Origin: Thermanaerothrix solaris
GTDB lineage: Bacteria > Chloroflexota > Anaerolineae > Anaerolineales > Anaerolineaceae
Assembly: GCF_032334255.1 (NCBI RefSeq)
Contig: NZ_JAUHMF010000002.1
Span: forward strand, 1-64,000
Reading direction: 5' to 3'
DNA: 64,000 nucleotides
A program made the translations under genes and the position numbers. A model generated the notes under the pieces. That model worked only from the letters and a program-made list of their open reading frames with translations, did no database searches and was not told the origin of the DNA. Below, piece by piece: positions 47,918 through 57,090 of this stretch. How positions within the stretch are numbered: position 1 is the stretch's first letter; every line of letters begins with the position of its first letter.

Positions 47918-49380
47918 TCCTGGAAACGAAGAAACCACGCATTTTCATCTCCGCCGATCACGGCCTGGCCGTGGTCTATTTCCTCCAAAGTGATGTCGTC
48001 CCGACTTTGCTCGAAGCCGGAGCCGAAGTGATCGTCCTCAGCGATGACAGCCTGACCGCGCAACTGGCCCAACGCTTCGGCCGCCCCGGCCTGACCTTTG
48101 AGGGCTTGCGTCTGGCTCAGGCGCGTGCTTACGAACGTCAGCACCATGGCGAATGGCAGTGGTGGCTGGGCTTCCTGCGTCGTGTGGGCAGTTCGCGCCG
48201 CATTAACACCGGCGCTACGGATAGTTATATCCGCCAGGTGATGGTGGAAGCAGGCAACCGCCGCCGCATTTTCCTGCCCCTGGCCTTGCTGGCCGTGCTG
48301 GCTTTGCGCCACAGCCGCGCGGCGCGGCGCGCCTTGCGCCGTGCCCAACTGCGCTTCACCCCCGGCCTGTATACCGACCTTTTCGAACGCTACCAGCCCG
48401 ATTTGGTCGTGGCCGCCACCCCCGGGTGGCGGCTGGATCGCTACCTGCTGCGCGAGGCCGCCGCCCGCGGTATCCGTACCGCCGCTGTGGTCGTGGGTTG
48501 GGACAACCCCAGCAGTTATAGCCTGCCCGGCGCCCCGGTGGATTGGATCACCTGCTGGTCGCAGATCCAAAAGGAGGAACTGGTGCTCGGTTCCGATTGG
48601 CCGCCGGAACGCGTCCACATCGGTGGCATCCCCTCGTATGATGGCTACTTCCGCCGCACCTGGGAAATGCCGCGCGAGGATTACTTCCGCCTGCATGGTC
48701 TCGATCCCCAGCGCAAGTTGATCGCCTATGCCTGCAGTTTCGTCTCGTTCTCGCCTAATTACCAAAACGTGGAAGCCCTGGCCCGCCTGGTGGCCAGCGA
48801 TGCTCTGGTCGCACCGGCGCAATTACTGGTGCGTCTGCATCCCAACCATTTTTGGAACGTCAAACTCTTCCAGGACGAAGCGGAAAAGATTCGCCGCCTG
48901 GCACGCGAACTTCCGCACGTCCATGTCGTCGAGCCGGTGCCGCTCGGGGGTGAATTGGGGCATTACTCCGGCGAGGATATGCCCGAGAAAGCCTCGATGA
49001 TGGCGCATGCGGATGTCTTCACCACCGTCTACTCCACCATGGTGGTAGAGACGGCCATCCATGACCGCCCCATCGTCAGCGTGTGCCTGGACGTACCCGG
49101 TGGCTGGAACGTGCCGCGCAAATACTCGCTGCCCCTCTCCAAAATCGGCAACTGGCCCACCCATTTGCGCTTTCGCCGCGCAGGGGCAGGCAAGGTGGCG
49201 CTGAACGAACGCGAACTGGCGGCGGCGCTCAATGATTATCTGCAAAATCCACACGCCGATCACGAAAACCGCCAGCGCTTCATCCGTGACGAGGTCACTT
49301 ACACCGATGGTAGTGCCGGACGGCGCACCGGGGAGTTCCTGCTCTCGCTGCTCCAACGCCCTAAGGGAGGTTGGGAATGA
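47914..49380 (+). CDS. GT-B-like/CDP-glycerol transferase-like glycan protein
   Basis: A 488-aa protein. The N-terminal part begins 'RIFISADHGLAVVYFLQSDV', a nucleotide-sugar transferase-like start. The C-terminal part contains 'LLVRLHPNHFWNVKLF' and 'MAHADVFTTVYSTMVVETAI' followed by 'RPIVSVCLD', a pattern of CDP-glycerol:polyglycerophosphate transferases and other GT-B enzymes. It lies between glycosyltransferases and a Gfo/Idh/MocA oxidoreductase. Substrate unknown. Confidence 0.65.
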   Translation: MILETKKPRIFISADHGLAVVYFLQSDVVPTLLEAGAEVIVLSDDSLTAQLAQRFGRPGLTFEGLRLAQARAYERQHHGEWQWWLGFLRRVGSSRRINTGATDSYIRQVMVEAGNRRRIFLPLALLAVLALRHSRAARRALRRAQLRFTPGLYTDLFERYQPDLVVAATPGWRLDRYLLREAAARGIRTAAVVVGWDNPSSYSLPGAPVDWITCWSQIQKEELVLGSDWPPERVHIGGIPSYDGYFRRTWEMPREDYFRLHGLDPQRKLIAYACSFVSFSPNYQNVEALARLVASDALVAPAQLLVRLHPNHFWNVKLFQDEAEKIRRLARELPHVHVVEPVPLGGELGHYSGEDMPEKASMMAHADVFTTVYSTMVVETAIHDRPIVSVCLDVPGGWNVPRKYSLPLSKIGNWPTHLRFRRAGAGKVALNERELAAALNDYLQNPHADHENRQRFIRDEVTYTDGSAGRRTGEFLLSLLQRPKGGWE

Positions 49381-50399
49381 GATTCCTTATTGCCGGTTTT
49401 GGTTCCATCGGACGGCGGCATTTTCGCAACCTGCTCGAACTGGGCGAGCGCGATTTGGTGTTCTACCGCACCCACCGCAGTACCCTGCCCGACGATGAAC
49501 TCCGTGATTATGTGGTCGAGACCGACCTGGAGGCGGCACTGGCGCACCGCCCGGATGTCGTTATCGTCGCCAACCCCACCGCGCTACATCTGGATGTGGC
49601 CATTCCCGCCGCCCGCCAGGGCTGCCATTTGCTGTTGGAAAAACCCATTGCCCACACTTTTGAAGGGGTTGCCGACCTGCGCGCCGCCGTGGCGCAGAGC
49701 GGCGTGCAGGTGCTGGTGGGGTTTCAGTTCCGGTTTCACCCCAGTTTACGCCGCATCAAGCGGTGGCTGGATGAGGGCTTGATCGGCCGCGTGGTGCACG
49801 CCCGCGCCCATTGGGGTGAGTACCTGCCTGCCTGGCATCCCTGGGAGGATTACCGCCGCAGTTACGCCGCCCGCCCCGACCTGGGGGGCGGAGTGGTGCT
49901 GACGCTGTGTCATCCTTTCGACTACCTCCGCTGGCTGCTGGGTGAGGTAGAAAGCGTGAGCGCCCACCTGGCCACCCTGGGCGATCTCGACCTGGCGGTG
50001 GAAGATACCGCCGAGATCACCTTGCAGTTCGCCAGCGGCGCCCTGGCCCAGGTGCACCTGGATTATCTCCAACGCCCGCCCAACCATCACCTCGAAATCA
50101 TTGGCACCCAGGGCATGATCCGCTGGGATAACACCTATGGCACCGCTCGCATTTATCATGCCAGCACCGAAACCTGGGAAACCTACACCCCACCCACCGG
50201 ATTTGAACGCAACCACATGTTCGTGGATGAATTGCGCCACTTCCGCAAGGTGGTGCGGGGCGAGGAACCCGCGCAATGCACCCTCGACGATGGCATCCGC
50301 GCGTTGGCAATTGCCCTGGCCGCCCATGAATCTAACCGCCGCGGCCAACGGGTGCTGTTAGAGGCGTTTTTATCATCAGCCCTTGAGGGAAGGCCATGA
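49377..50399 (+). CDS. Gfo/Idh/MocA family oxidoreductase
   Basis: A 340-aa NAD(P)-dependent sugar oxidoreductase. N-terminal Rossmann fold 'FLIAGFGSIGRRHFRNLLEL', 'VVIVANPTALHLDVAIPAA', 'GCHLLLEKPIAHTFEGVADL' with the conserved E-K-P, then 'VGFQFRFHPSLRRIKRWLDE' and 'GGGVVLTLCHPFDYLRWLLG', whose His is the usual catalytic residue. ATG 49377 overlaps the stop of the upstream gene and follows GGGAGG. Acts on a nucleotide- or free sugar for the glycan pathway (inference). Confidence 0.88.
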   Translation: MRFLIAGFGSIGRRHFRNLLELGERDLVFYRTHRSTLPDDELRDYVVETDLEAALAHRPDVVIVANPTALHLDVAIPAARQGCHLLLEKPIAHTFEGVADLRAAVAQSGVQVLVGFQFRFHPSLRRIKRWLDEGLIGRVVHARAHWGEYLPAWHPWEDYRRSYAARPDLGGGVVLTLCHPFDYLRWLLGEVESVSAHLATLGDLDLAVEDTAEITLQFASGALAQVHLDYLQRPPNHHLEIIGTQGMIRWDNTYGTARIYHASTETWETYTPPTGFERNHMFVDELRHFRKVVRGEEPAQCTLDDGIRALAIALAAHESNRRGQRVLLEAFLSSALEGRP

Positions 50400-51226
50400 C
50401 CACCATTTTCGATTCGTTCAAACTGGATGGTCGCGTCGCTGTGGTCACCGGCGGAGCGGGCTTGTTGGGGCGTGAATTCTCGCGCACCCTGGCCGAGGCC
50501 GGCGCCGCGGTAGTGGTGGCAGATATTCAGGACACCGCCGCAGAGGCCGTTGCCGCCGACCTGACCGCCCACGGCTACACGGCACTGGGGGTGAGCCTGG
50601 ACGTGACCAACCCCACTTCAGTTCAAGCCATGGTAGAAACGACGTTGGCGCGCTATGGCCGCCTGGATATCCTGGTCAACAGCGCGGCACTCGACCCCAA
50701 GTTTGACCCCGAAGCCCTGGCGCGGGGTATTATCCCCGGGCGGTTCGAGGATTTCCCGCTCGACCTGTGGAACCAGGCGCTGGCGGTCAACCTGACCGGC
50801 GTGTTTCTGGTCACTCAGGCGTGTGTCCGGCCCATGCTGGCGCAGGGCAAGGGGAGCATCATCAATATCTGCTCGACCTATGGGTTAAACGGCCCCGATC
50901 AGCGCATTTATGTGCGGGCCAATGGTCAACGGGTGGGCTACAAGCCGGTGTATTACACCGTCACCAAGGCGGGGGTGCTGGGCTTTACTAAATACCTGGC
51001 TGCCTACTACGCCGGGACGCAGATTCGGGTCAATGCCCTCACCCCCGGCGGGGTCTATAACCAACACGATGAAGACTTCGTGCGCAACTATTCCGCCCGC
51101 ACGATCTTAGGGCGGATGGCGCGCAAGGATGAGATGAACGGCGCGCTGCTTTTCCTCGCCTCGGACGCGTCATCCTATATGACCGGGGCCAACCTGATCG
51201 TGGATGGGGGATGGACAGCATGGTGA
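50396..51226 (+). CDS. SDR family oxidoreductase
   Basis: A 276-aa classical SDR: 'VVTGGAGLLGREFSRTLAEA', 'DILVNSAALDPKFDPE', 'IINICSTYGLNG' and 'YYTVTKAGVLGFTKYLAAYY', which gives the Ser-Tyr-Lys set. The end 'MTGANLIVDGGWTAW' is typical. Start overlaps the Gfo/Idh/MocA stop by 4 bases. Together with that gene and the following CMP-sugar synthetase it is laid out like a nonulosonic-acid or related acidic-sugar pathway. Confidence 0.87.
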   Translation: MTTIFDSFKLDGRVAVVTGGAGLLGREFSRTLAEAGAAVVVADIQDTAAEAVAADLTAHGYTALGVSLDVTNPTSVQAMVETTLARYGRLDILVNSAALDPKFDPEALARGIIPGRFEDFPLDLWNQALAVNLTGVFLVTQACVRPMLAQGKGSIINICSTYGLNGPDQRIYVRANGQRVGYKPVYYTVTKAGVLGFTKYLAAYYAGTQIRVNALTPGGVYNQHDEDFVRNYSARTILGRMARKDEMNGALLFLASDASSYMTGANLIVDGGWTAW

Positions 51227-52449
51227 CGCCCGAGGTACTTGCGCTCATCCCGGCGCGGGGTGGCTCCAAGGGCATCCCGCGTAAGAACATCCGCCCCTTT
51301 GCCGGGCACCCCCTGATTGCCTATAGCATCGCCGCGGCGTGCCAGGCCGAGATGGTTACCCGCGTGGTGGTTTCGACCGATGATGCCGAAATCGCAGCGG
51401 TGGCGCGCGAGTACGGCGCCGAAACCCCCTTCCTGCGCCCGGCCGAACTGGCCCAGGATGATACCACCGACCTCCCGGTCTTTCAGCACGCGCTGCGCTG
51501 GCTGGCCGAACACGAGGACTATCATCCGCAGATCGTGGTGCAGTTGCGCCCCACCTCGCCAGTGCGCCCACCGGGGTTGGTGGATGCGGCGGTACGCCTG
51601 CTGCTCGCCCATCCCGAGGCCGATTCAGTGCGCGGGGTGGTGCCGGCAGGGCAGAACCCGTTCAAGATGTGGCGCATTGATCCCGAGCATGGGCATTTAC
51701 AGCCCCTGCTCACCCTGCCCGGCGTGCCTGAACCCTATAACGCCCCGCGCCAGAGCCTGCCCCCGGTCTTCTGGCAGACGGGGCACATTGACGCCATCCG
51801 CACTCGCACCATCCTGGAGAAGCACTCTATGAGCGGGGCGGTGATCCTGCCGCTCCAGATTGACCCGCGCTACACGGTGGACATTGATACCCCCACCGAC
51901 TGGCAGCGGGCGGAGTGGCTGGTCTATTTTGGCGGGCTGACGATGGTGCAGCCGGGGCAGCGGCGACCGCTCCCGGAGCAGGTGGACCTGGTAATCTTTG
52001 ATTTCGACGGGGTGATGACCGATAACCGGGTCTGGGTTGATGGTGAGGGGCACGAGTTCGTTGCCGCTTACCGTTCAGATAGCATCGGCGTCCAGGCGCT
52101 GATGCGGGCCGGCATTCAGGCGCTGGTGCTTTCCGCCGAGACCAACCCGGTGGTGGAAGCGCGCTGCCGTAAAATCGGCCTGCCGTTTATCCAGGGGGTG
52201 AAGGATAAAGCCCCGGCCCTGCGTCAACTGCTGGCCGAACGCCGGCTTGATCCTCAGCGGGTCGTCTACATGGGCAACGATACGAATGATCTGCCCTGTT
52301 TCCCCCTGGTGGGATGCGCCGTAGCGCCGGCGGATGCCCAACCGGAGGTGCTGCGGGCCGCCGATCTCATCCTCACCCGCCGTGGGGGCTACGGCGCGGT
52401 GCGCGAATTGTGCGATTTGCTGGTGCGCCGCCGCCAGGCCCAGGGTTAA
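51220..52449 (+). CDS. Fused acylneuraminate cytidylyltransferase and KdsC-like HAD phosphatase
   Basis: A 409-aa bifunctional protein. Residues 1-230 form a CMP-sugar synthetase: 'ALIPARGGSKGIPRKNIRPF', 'QLRPTSPVRPPGLVDAAVRL', 'VFWQTGHIDAIR'. Residues 250-405 form a KdsC-type HAD phosphatase: 'VIFDFDGVMTDNRVWVDGEG' (D-x-D), 'LVLSAETNPVVEARCRKI', 'GVKDKAPALRQLL' and 'VYMGNDTNDLPCFPLVG'. The phosphatase would remove the phosphate of a nonulosonic acid 9-phosphate and the other half would activate it with CTP. A start at 51211 is possible. Its stop overlaps the convergent gene's stop by 4 bases. Confidence 0.88.
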   Translation: MVTPEVLALIPARGGSKGIPRKNIRPFAGHPLIAYSIAAACQAEMVTRVVVSTDDAEIAAVAREYGAETPFLRPAELAQDDTTDLPVFQHALRWLAEHEDYHPQIVVQLRPTSPVRPPGLVDAAVRLLLAHPEADSVRGVVPAGQNPFKMWRIDPEHGHLQPLLTLPGVPEPYNAPRQSLPPVFWQTGHIDAIRTRTILEKHSMSGAVILPLQIDPRYTVDIDTPTDWQRAEWLVYFGGLTMVQPGQRRPLPEQVDLVIFDFDGVMTDNRVWVDGEGHEFVAAYRSDSIGVQALMRAGIQALVLSAETNPVVEARCRKIGLPFIQGVKDKAPALRQLLAERRLDPQRVVYMGNDTNDLPCFPLVGCAVAPADAQPEVLRAADLILTRRGGYGAVRELCDLLVRRRQAQG

Positions 52450-53207
52450 TCCCCCGGAGCGACTTCACCCCGGGGCAAGATCATCTGCCCGCTTTCCGGA
52501 TCACCCAGGATGACCACCTGGTCGGGGTGATGGGCGACCAGCCAGGCGATAAACGCCGCCACCAGCGCGTTCAACTCGCCAGGGGTGTAAATGAGATGCA
52601 TCGGCAATTGCCCACGGCGCAGGCGGTGGCGGGTGATTTCTTCGAAAAAGCGCATGGGATCCTGGATGCCCAGCCCGGCATCGGCGAGCAGGATCTGGCG
52701 CTGCCAGCGCCCTTCAAGATGATGGGCCGGCAGCAGGGGCTGGCCCAAGAGGGCGGTAAACGCCGCCTCGGCGGGCACTTCCAACCACTGGCGCGCTGCC
52801 TCGTCCAGGGGATACGGCTGGTAACCGAGATCGTGCAGGTGACGGTAGAGGGCAAAGCCGCGCCGCATCCAGGGAGGTGCCTCGTCCCAGTGCGCCGGCG
52901 TGCGATAGATCGGCCAGCCACGTTCACGCACCTGGCGTTCGGCCAGGCGCTGCCCTTGGGGTGCAGAGGACAGCTCCATCCCCGTGAGCGCAGATTGAGA
53001 CTGAGATACGACTACCGGCCGGGGTGGGGCATTGATGGCAACCAGCGCACGGCTCTGCCCGGCGGCAAAGGCTAACACATCGGCCAGCCGCCCCTTTCCC
53101 AACGCCAGCAGGCGCAAATCGGCATCCAGCGCGGCGTAGGCAAAGGGCGGACGCCCCCCGCCCGGGTCAATGCCCAGGTAAGTGCAGGCCGTGGTAGCGA
53201 TCAGCAT
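52446..53207 (-). CDS. DUF429 family protein (predicted RNase H-like nuclease)
   Basis: A 253-aa protein with the DUF429 plan: 'YLGIDPGGGRPPFAYAALDA' with the N-terminal Asp of an RNase H-like fold, 'ALVAINAPPRPV' where D-A-P is more usual, 'DEAPPWMRRGFALYRHLHD', 'YPLDEAARQWLEV' and 'TPGELNALVAAFIAWLVAH' near the end. The nuclease activity of this family is a prediction. The convergent neighbours share stop codons. Confidence 0.75.
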   Translation of the reverse strand: MLIATTACTYLGIDPGGGRPPFAYAALDADLRLLALGKGRLADVLAFAAGQSRALVAINAPPRPVVVSQSQSALTGMELSSAPQGQRLAERQVRERGWPIYRTPAHWDEAPPWMRRGFALYRHLHDLGYQPYPLDEAARQWLEVPAEAAFTALLGQPLLPAHHLEGRWQRQILLADAGLGIQDPMRFFEEITRHRLRRGQLPMHLIYTPGELNALVAAFIAWLVAHHPDQVVILGDPESGQMILPRGEVAPGD

Positions 53208-53438
53208 GCATTAACTTTAGCCCAAAGTGCGGCGCTGAGCAACCCGGAGCAGGGGAGAAATTAGGGAGCAGGACGGTAAGCAGGTGCACCGAGTCGGATG
53301 AGCAAGGCCGGCCGGGGGCGCTTTTCGGCCGGGCTTCGCGGAGTAGCGAGGTGATTATTCCCCACGCTATTTTTTCGCAGCGCTGGTTGGGCGTTCTTCA
53401 TCATGAAGTTGGATTGCACGATCCCGGTAGCAATTTTC
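53208..53438. other. Intergenic region without a gene
   Basis: Between the DUF429 gene, transcribed to the left, and the promoter of the RecQ gene, transcribed to the right. I see no coding frame of substance and no repeat family. The end of the stretch becomes AT-rich at the promoter. Confidence 0.5.
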
Positions 53439-53467
53439 TTGACACACAGATATGTTTTGGTTAGAAT
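53439..53467 (+). promoter_or_regulatory. Strong promoter of the RecQ-PRTase/DprA operon
   Basis: TTGACA (53439-53444), a 17-base spacer and TAGAAT (53462-53467). This is the best sigma-70-type promoter in the chromosomal half. It lies 50 bases ahead of the ATG. Confidence 0.7.
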
Positions 53468-53516
53468 TTTGTCGCTTTTCTGCTCACCACATCACCAATG
53501 ACGGGGGTTATCATTC

Positions 53517-55592
53517 ATGTCCGATCCTTCTTACCAGCGCGCTCTTTCTCACCTGCATCAAATGCTTGGCGACGGCGCGGAGTTCCGGCCCGGCCAATGG
53601 GAAGCCATTGAAAAAGTGGCGATCCACAAACAGCGGGCTCTGGTGGTACAGCCCACCGGTTGGGGCAAGAGCTTAGTGTATTTCATCGCTACCCGGCTGT
53701 TGCGAGATGAGGGTAAAGGGTTGACGCTGTTGGTGAGCCCTTTGCTCTCGCTCATGCGCAATCAAATTGCAATGGCGAAGCGCATCGGTATTCGTGCCTA
53801 CACCATCAACAGCAATAATGAAGAGGAATGGCCGTCGGTGGAGCGTGCACTGTGGCAAGATGCATGTGATGTTTTACTGATCGCGCCCGAGCGGTTAGCC
53901 AACCATAAATTCCAAAATCTATTGACCAACGTTATCCGCGGTCGGATCGGGCTATTTGTCGTGGATGAAGCCCATTGTATTTCGGATTGGGGGCATGATT
54001 TCCGTCCCGATTACCGGCGCATTGTGCGCATTCTTAAGGCGTTACCGCCCAATGTGCCGGTGTTGGGTACAACCGCCACCGCCAACGACCGTGTCCTAAC
54101 GGATATCCGCGAGCAACTGGGCGAAGACCTGTTAATCCTGCGCGGCCCGCTGGCACGTAAATCCCTGTATTTGCAGAATATCGTGCTTCACAATCAAAGC
54201 GAACGTTTGGCTTGGTTGGCCGAGAATCTACCCCGTTTACCTGGGAGCGGGATTGTTTACTGCCTGACCGTCCCCGATACCGAACAGGTGGCTGCCTGGT
54301 TAAAGTCTCAAGGAATTGCGGCCGAAGCCTATCATTCCAGGAGCGAAAAACGTGAGGAGTTGGAGCAACGCTTCTTACGCAACGAGATCAAGGTCTTGGT
54401 AGCAACGGTGGCCTTGGGCATGGGGTTTGATAAGTCGGACGTTGGCTTTGTCATCCACTATCAGCGACCGGGCTCTCCTATCGCCTATTACCAGCAAATC
54501 GGGCGGGCAGGCCGCAGCTTAGACCATGCTTATTGTATTTTGCTCACCGGTGACGAGGATGAAGATATCCAAGACTACTTCATCGAATCCGCCTTTCCCC
54601 CGGTTCATGTTTTCAATCAGGTTCATCAGACCCTGGCTCAAAATAGCGGGCTTTCGCTTAACCAATTGATGGCGAAGATCAATGTAAGTAAAGGGATGCT
54701 TGAAAAGACGCTCAAGATTTTAGAGGTCGAGGGTCATATTGGCCGGCTCAATGGCCATAATAGTAGTTACTTTGCACGCAGCCAGACGTTGAATCTAGAT
54801 ACCGAGCGCATTGAGCGTATTACTCAGTTACGTCGGCATGAGCAGACCCAAATGCGGGAATACATTTACCACCAGGGCTGCCTGATGGCATTTTTACAGC
54901 AAGCGTTGGATGACCCTTATGCTGAGCCCTGCGGACATTGCGCGCAGTGTCGCGGGGAAGGACTACCCACCTCGGTTTCGACGGACTTGGTGCTAAAAGC
55001 CGAAGATTTCCTGAAGCATGAGATCATTCTCCTGCCTCCCCGCAAGCAACTTCCACCAGGATTGGTTCCTGATCTCTCCTTCCTTTCCTCCAGTTATCAA
55101 AATGCAACTGGACGCGCCTTGTGTCGCTATGGCCGCGTCGGATGGGGACGCCTGGTGCGAAGTGGTAAATATGAGGAAGGCCGTTTTGCGGATGAATTGG
55201 TTGAAGCGGCGGCGCAACTGATCAAGGAAGTGTGGAATCCTAATCCGTTTCCCCAATGGGTGACGGCGATCCCCTCGCGGCGACGACCGCATCTGGTGCC
55301 CGATTTCGCCCAGCGCTTAGCCCAACGTTTGGGCCTGCCCTTCTACCCGGTTTTGGAGCGTATCGCCGATGCGCCGCCCCAAAAGGACATGCAAAACAAC
55401 TATATGCAGGCAAAAAATGTGCTCAACACGATTAAAATTAGCGGTAAGGTCCTTCCCGGACCAGTCCTGCTGGTTGATGATGTCTTTGACTCGGGTTGGA
55501 CGATGACCATCGCCGGCTATTTGCTCCGAAAGAATGGCAGTGGGATCGTTTATCCATTTGCCTTGGCACAAGCGACCGCGAGGAACACATGA
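53517..55592 (+). CDS. RecQ-family helicase fused to a phosphoribosyltransferase domain
   Basis: A 691-aa protein. The helicase: Walker A 'QPTGWGKS' (45-52), DEAH box 'VVDEAHCISDWGHDFRPDYR' (148-167), motif VI 'QQIGRAGRSLDHAYCILL', then a zinc site ('EPCGHCAQCRGEG') and winged-helix region. The last 200 residues end in 'VLLVDDVFDSGWT' (650-662), the PRPP-binding loop of type I phosphoribosyltransferases as in ComF. This is not found in ordinary RecQ. The downstream DprA-like gene overlaps the stop (ATGA). In ShosTA, a phosphoribosyltransferase toxin is paired with a DprA-like antitoxin, so this may be an enlarged member of that defence type. Confidence 0.85.
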   Translation: MSDPSYQRALSHLHQMLGDGAEFRPGQWEAIEKVAIHKQRALVVQPTGWGKSLVYFIATRLLRDEGKGLTLLVSPLLSLMRNQIAMAKRIGIRAYTINSNNEEEWPSVERALWQDACDVLLIAPERLANHKFQNLLTNVIRGRIGLFVVDEAHCISDWGHDFRPDYRRIVRILKALPPNVPVLGTTATANDRVLTDIREQLGEDLLILRGPLARKSLYLQNIVLHNQSERLAWLAENLPRLPGSGIVYCLTVPDTEQVAAWLKSQGIAAEAYHSRSEKREELEQRFLRNEIKVLVATVALGMGFDKSDVGFVIHYQRPGSPIAYYQQIGRAGRSLDHAYCILLTGDEDEDIQDYFIESAFPPVHVFNQVHQTLAQNSGLSLNQLMAKINVSKGMLEKTLKILEVEGHIGRLNGHNSSYFARSQTLNLDTERIERITQLRRHEQTQMREYIYHQGCLMAFLQQALDDPYAEPCGHCAQCRGEGLPTSVSTDLVLKAEDFLKHEIILLPPRKQLPPGLVPDLSFLSSSYQNATGRALCRYGRVGWGRLVRSGKYEEGRFADELVEAAAQLIKEVWNPNPFPQWVTAIPSRRRPHLVPDFAQRLAQRLGLPFYPVLERIADAPPQKDMQNNYMQAKNVLNTIKISGKVLPGPVLLVDDVFDSGWTMTIAGYLLRKNGSGIVYPFALAQATARNT

Positions 55593-56935
55593 CCCCTGTT
55601 TCCGATGATGCAAAAGCCATCCTTCTCCTTTGTTCACGACTGGGTTTACCTTCTGAACCCAGGGCTGCTAAACCAAGAGCAAAGGGAGAAACGTCGGGAG
55701 ACGAAGAAATTGTTCCCCTCACCCCGACGGAATGGAACGCCTTAGCCGAGCGGTTGCGCCAGCATAATCTGCGCCCGGCGCATCTGTTGCAGATGCAAGA
55801 AGATGCCCTCATCCACCTTTTAGAGGGGGATGAAAGCAATGCTCACCGCTACCGGGTTTTGCTTGAGCGCGGGGTGGGGTTGGCCTTCGAACTGGAGCGC
55901 TTGGCCGATGTGGGGATTTTTCCTCTCACCCGTGCCGACGCGCTCTACCCAAAGCGTTATAAGGAACGTTTGGGCAAATTAGCGCCGCCGGTCTTGTTTT
56001 ATGCCGGAAACATCGAACTGGTCGAACAGTCCGGGGTTGCCGTGGTGGGTTCACGTCACGCGGATGCGGTGGCGCAAGAGGCAGCTCAACGCATCGGAGA
56101 AGCCTGTGGTTACTCCGGATGGATTGTCTATAGCGGCGGGGCAAAAGGCGTGGACAGCCTGAGCATGCAAGCTGCGCTTGACGCCCACGGTTATGCGGTG
56201 GGGGTTTTGGGGGACAGCCTGATGCGCGCCTTACGCACCTGGGGGCAGTGGATTCGCAGCGGCCACCTGTGTCTCCTCACCCCCTATCACCCAGAAGCCG
56301 GTTTTTCGGTCCCCAATGCCATGGGGCGTAATAAACTCATCTACACCCTGGCCGACTGGGCGGTGGTGGTGGCAAGCGATAAAGAGAAGGGGGGCACCTG
56401 GGCCGGGGCAATCGAAGCACTTCGCTATCGCTGGGTGCCGGTGCTGGTGCTGACCTATAACGGTATGCCCCCGGGCAACCCGGCGCTGATTGAAAAGGGC
56501 GGTGTGGCGCTCCCGTATGAACGGCTGCTCCAGATTGAACCGGGTGCATTTAAACAGTGGCTCGTAGAAGCGGTGAACGCCGCCAAAACCACCCGCTTGC
56601 CAACGGCCAGCACGTCCGATTCCCGGCAACCCTCTCTTCTGGCCACCGCGCCCATCACCAAGGCGCCTGCTTCAGATGACTCGGCGAGGGTGGAACTCGC
56701 CGAAGCGCCATCACCATCGGAACCTCCAACCGAGCGGGTTTGGGCGGAAGTGCAGAACCTGCGCCATCATGTTGATCTACTGCGCGAAGAGATTCGGCAT
56801 CTCCAATTCCAAATCGCATCTCTGCGTGAGGAGGTTGAGGCTCTTGGCAAGGCGAAAAAGCGCACTAAGGGCAAAGCGGACTCGGGAAAGGACCGCGACG
56901 AGCCGCCTCCACCCTTATTAAGGAATTTACCTTAG
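55589..56935 (+). CDS. DprA/Smf-like DNA-processing protein with coiled-coil tail
   Basis: A 448-aa DprA-like protein. The Rossmann fold is seen in 'VAVVGSRHADAVAQEAAQRI', 'YSGGAKGVDSLSMQAALDAHG' in its first part 'YSGGAKGVDSLSMQAAL', and 'VPNAMGRNKLIYTLADWAVV'. These correspond to DprA 'VaiVGsR', 'SGlArGiD..AH..AL' and 'RNRiiagls'. The usual AH is replaced by SM. Residues 380-425 form a coiled coil ('EVQNLRHHVDLLREEIRHLQ') not typical of competence DprA, and the end is basic. ATG 55589 overlaps the upstream stop; a longer frame (55496) lies inside the helicase gene. Likely antitoxin or partner of the fusion protein (inference). Confidence 0.82.
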   Translation: MTPVSDDAKAILLLCSRLGLPSEPRAAKPRAKGETSGDEEIVPLTPTEWNALAERLRQHNLRPAHLLQMQEDALIHLLEGDESNAHRYRVLLERGVGLAFELERLADVGIFPLTRADALYPKRYKERLGKLAPPVLFYAGNIELVEQSGVAVVGSRHADAVAQEAAQRIGEACGYSGWIVYSGGAKGVDSLSMQAALDAHGYAVGVLGDSLMRALRTWGQWIRSGHLCLLTPYHPEAGFSVPNAMGRNKLIYTLADWAVVVASDKEKGGTWAGAIEALRYRWVPVLVLTYNGMPPGNPALIEKGGVALPYERLLQIEPGAFKQWLVEAVNAAKTTRLPTASTSDSRQPSLLATAPITKAPASDDSARVELAEAPSPSEPPTERVWAEVQNLRHHVDLLREEIRHLQFQIASLREEVEALGKAKKRTKGKADSGKDRDEPPPPLLRNLP

Positions 56936-57090
56936 GGGATTTCCTATCTGTGCGCCAGGGGGTAGGCAAAGCGAACCCCCCATCAATTGTCTCACCCCCT
57001 TCCCCACCTCACGCGCCGTTTCCCCTTCCAGTATAATAACCAAGATCAGGCCCTGTTTTCGGGTCAATCCGACTCGACTGAGGTGACACC

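Noticed and set aside
55496..55588. Longer N-terminus for the DprA-like protein
   Set aside because: It lies inside the RecQ fusion gene in another frame, while ATG 55589 overlaps the stop codon as expected for translational coupling.
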